From contig JAUXST010000932.1 in the NCBI GenBank assembly GCA_030679805.1, positions 1-5,466 of the forward strand: DNA of 5,466 nucleotides, given 5' to 3'. Position numbers and translations under genes: made by a program. The stretch comes from Reyranella sp. (GTDB lineage Bacteria; Pseudomonadota; Alphaproteobacteria; Reyranellales; Reyranellaceae). Positions 4,249 through 5,466 of the stretch are shown one piece after another. The notes beneath the pieces were generated by a model that worked only from the letters and a program-made list of their open reading frames with translations, was not told the DNA's origin and did no database searches. How positions within the stretch are numbered: the first letter of the stretch is position 1; each line of letters opens with the position of its first letter.

Positions 4249-5466
4249 ATGACGAACTTCAAGTCGGATTTCATGCGGATCGTGCACGAGCGCGGCATGG
4301 TGCACCAGTGCAGCGACGCTGCGCGCCTGGATGAGATGCTGTCGAGCGGCACCCGGACGGCCTATATCGGCTTCGATTGCACGGCCGACTCGCTGCACGT
4401 CGGGCACCTGCTGCAGGTAATGCTGCTGCGCTGGTGGCAGAAGACCGGACACAAGCCGATCGCGCTGATGGGCGGCGGTACGACCAAGGTCGGCGATCCA
4501 TCAGGTCGCGACGAGACGCGCCAACTGCTCACGACCGAGCAGATCGACGCCAACATGGCCAGCATCAAGACGAGCTTCGCCAACTACCTGAAATTCGGCA
4601 GCGGCCCGACCGACGCGGTGATGGCCAACAACGCCGACTGGCTCGATACCCTGCTCTACATTCCGCAGCTGCGTGACGTCGGCCGGCATTTTTCCGTCAA
4701 CCGGATGCTGACCATGGATTCCGTCAAGCTGCGGCTGGAGCGCGACCAGCCGCTCAGCTTCCTCGAATTCAACTACATGATCCTGCAATCCTACGATTTC
4801 GTGGAACTTCACAAACGCCACAACTGCATCGTCCAGATGGGCGGCTCCGATCAATGGGGCAACATCGTCATGGGCGCCGATCTCGGCCGGCGCATGGCCG
4901 GCGCCGAACTGTTCGCGCTGACCTCACCGCTGCTCGCCACCGCATCCGGTGCAAAGATGGGCAAGACCGCAGCAGGCGCGGTGTGGCTCAATCCGGCACG
5001 GCTCAGCCCCTACGACTTCTGGCAATACTGGCGCAATGCCGAGGACGCCGACGTCGGCCGCTTCCTCAAGCTCTTCACCGAACTGCCTCTGCCCGAGGTC
5101 GCCCGGCTCGAGGCCTTGGAGGGCCAGGAGATCAACGAGGCGAAGAAGATTCTCGCGACCGAGGTGACGCGTCTGGCGCATGGCGCTACGGCAGCCGAAC
5201 TCGCCGCCGAGACCGCGCGCCGCACGTTCGAGGAAGGCACCAAGGCCGACGCCCTGCCGACGATCGATGTGCCGCGCGCGCGCCTCGTCGCCGGGATCCC
5301 CGCTTTCGAGCTGCTGCATGAAGCAGGCCTCGTCGAGAGCCGCAACGAAGCGCGCAAGCTGATCAAGGGCGGCGGCGGGCGCCTCAACGACAAATCCATC
5401 GCCGGCGACGCGGCGCTGGTCGGCGAGAGCGACCTCGACGGGTCGGGCACGCTCAAGCTGTCGGCC
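4249..5466 (+). CDS. tyrS: Tyrosyl-tRNA synthetase (TyrS), C-terminus outside the window
   Basis: From the ATG at 4249 the frame stays open for 406 codons to the last base with no stop. The protein is the class I enzyme that charges tRNA-Tyr with tyrosine using ATP, in the cytosol. Signatures include AYIGFDCTADSLHVGHLLQ (38-56, HIGH-like HVGH at 50-53), GGGTTKVGDPSGR (75-87), NYMILQSYDF (175-184, where Y176, Q180 and D183 fit the tyrosine-recognition residues), MGGSDQWGN (197-205) and the KMSKS-like loop KMGKT (236-240). A C-terminal S4-like RNA-binding segment contains LVESRNEARKLIKGGGGRLND (361-381). Family length is about 415-420, so roughly ten residues are missing. The ATG is chosen because homologues begin near FKSDFMRIVHERG. 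Its ribosome site is weak (GAG at 4239-4241). It is divergent from the HIT-anmK unit, and adjacency of tyrS to anmK is a known proteobacterial pairing. Confidence 0.96.
   Translation, partial: MTNFKSDFMRIVHERGMVHQCSDAARLDEMLSSGTRTAYIGFDCTADSLHVGHLLQVMLLRWWQKTGHKPIALMGGGTTKVGDPSGRDETRQLLTTEQIDANMASIKTSFANYLKFGSGPTDAVMANNADWLDTLLYIPQLRDVGRHFSVNRMLTMDSVKLRLERDQPLSFLEFNYMILQSYDFVELHKRHNCIVQMGGSDQWGNIVMGADLGRRMAGAELFALTSPLLATASGAKMGKTAAGAVWLNPARLSPYDFWQYWRNAEDADVGRFLKLFTELPLPEVARLEALEGQEINEAKKILATEVTRLAHGATAAELAAETARRTFEEGTKADALPTIDVPRARLVAGIPAFELLHEAGLVESRNEARKLIKGGGGRLNDKSIAGDAALVGESDLDGSGTLKLSA

Noticed and set aside
4205..4252. 15-codon plus-strand ORF (MVHPRPIRTNRRAAR) whose stop overlaps the tyrS ATG as ATGA, a possible leader peptide.
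   Set aside because: There is no Shine-Dalgarno sequence before its ATG, its start coincides with the predicted tyrS -10, and it has no run of tyrosine codons as a tyrosine attenuator would need.
4854..5321. Plus-strand and minus-strand open frames of 130-155 codons inside tyrS.
   Set aside because: The frame of tyrS carries HIGH, KMSKS-like and S4 signatures throughout. The other frames are Arg/Ala-rich shadows.

Overview
The window comes from a GC-rich bacterial chromosome, most likely an alphaproteobacterium. The gene set, the protein signatures and the arrangement iscR, an extra cysteine desulfurase, then a classical IscS-type desulfurase all point that way. I cannot name the genus from the sequence. 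I see no mobile element, CRISPR array, tRNA or rRNA. This is mostly housekeeping DNA, with a few regulatory and structural details worth checking.

Left part (1-1734, minus strand): the head of an iron-sulfur cluster assembly operon, read right to left. It runs iscR (1261-1734, GTG start, strong ribosome binding site), then a group I cysteine desulfurase (126-1247), then the first 35 codons of a second, IscS-type cysteine desulfurase (1-107) that leaves the window. The gaps between genes are 13 and 18 nt, so they are very probably one transcript. IscR is the [2Fe-2S] sensor-repressor, and the desulfurases release sulfur from cysteine for cluster building. A 25-bp site resembling the IscR type 1 operator overlaps the -35 of the predicted iscR promoter (about 1864-1892), which suggests classical cluster-dependent autorepression. 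A strong AT-rich hairpin is embedded in the last codons of the first desulfurase.

Middle (1735-2643): a 234-bp divergent control region separates iscR from a plus-strand alpha/beta hydrolase of the COG2945 type (1969-2643), which has a GYSFG nucleophile elbow. It may share regulation with iscR.

Right part (2658-5466): convergent with the hydrolase is a minus-strand two-gene unit, a HIT-family protein (3725-4174, TTG start) followed by anmK (2658-3728, anhydro-N-acetylmuramic acid kinase of cell-wall recycling). The two are coupled by an ATGA overlap. Divergent from them, across 74 bp with apparently overlapping promoters, is tyrS (tyrosyl-tRNA synthetase). It starts at 4249 and stays open to the window end without a stop.

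Every gap between genes is under 300 bases, and the coding regions fill almost the whole window.
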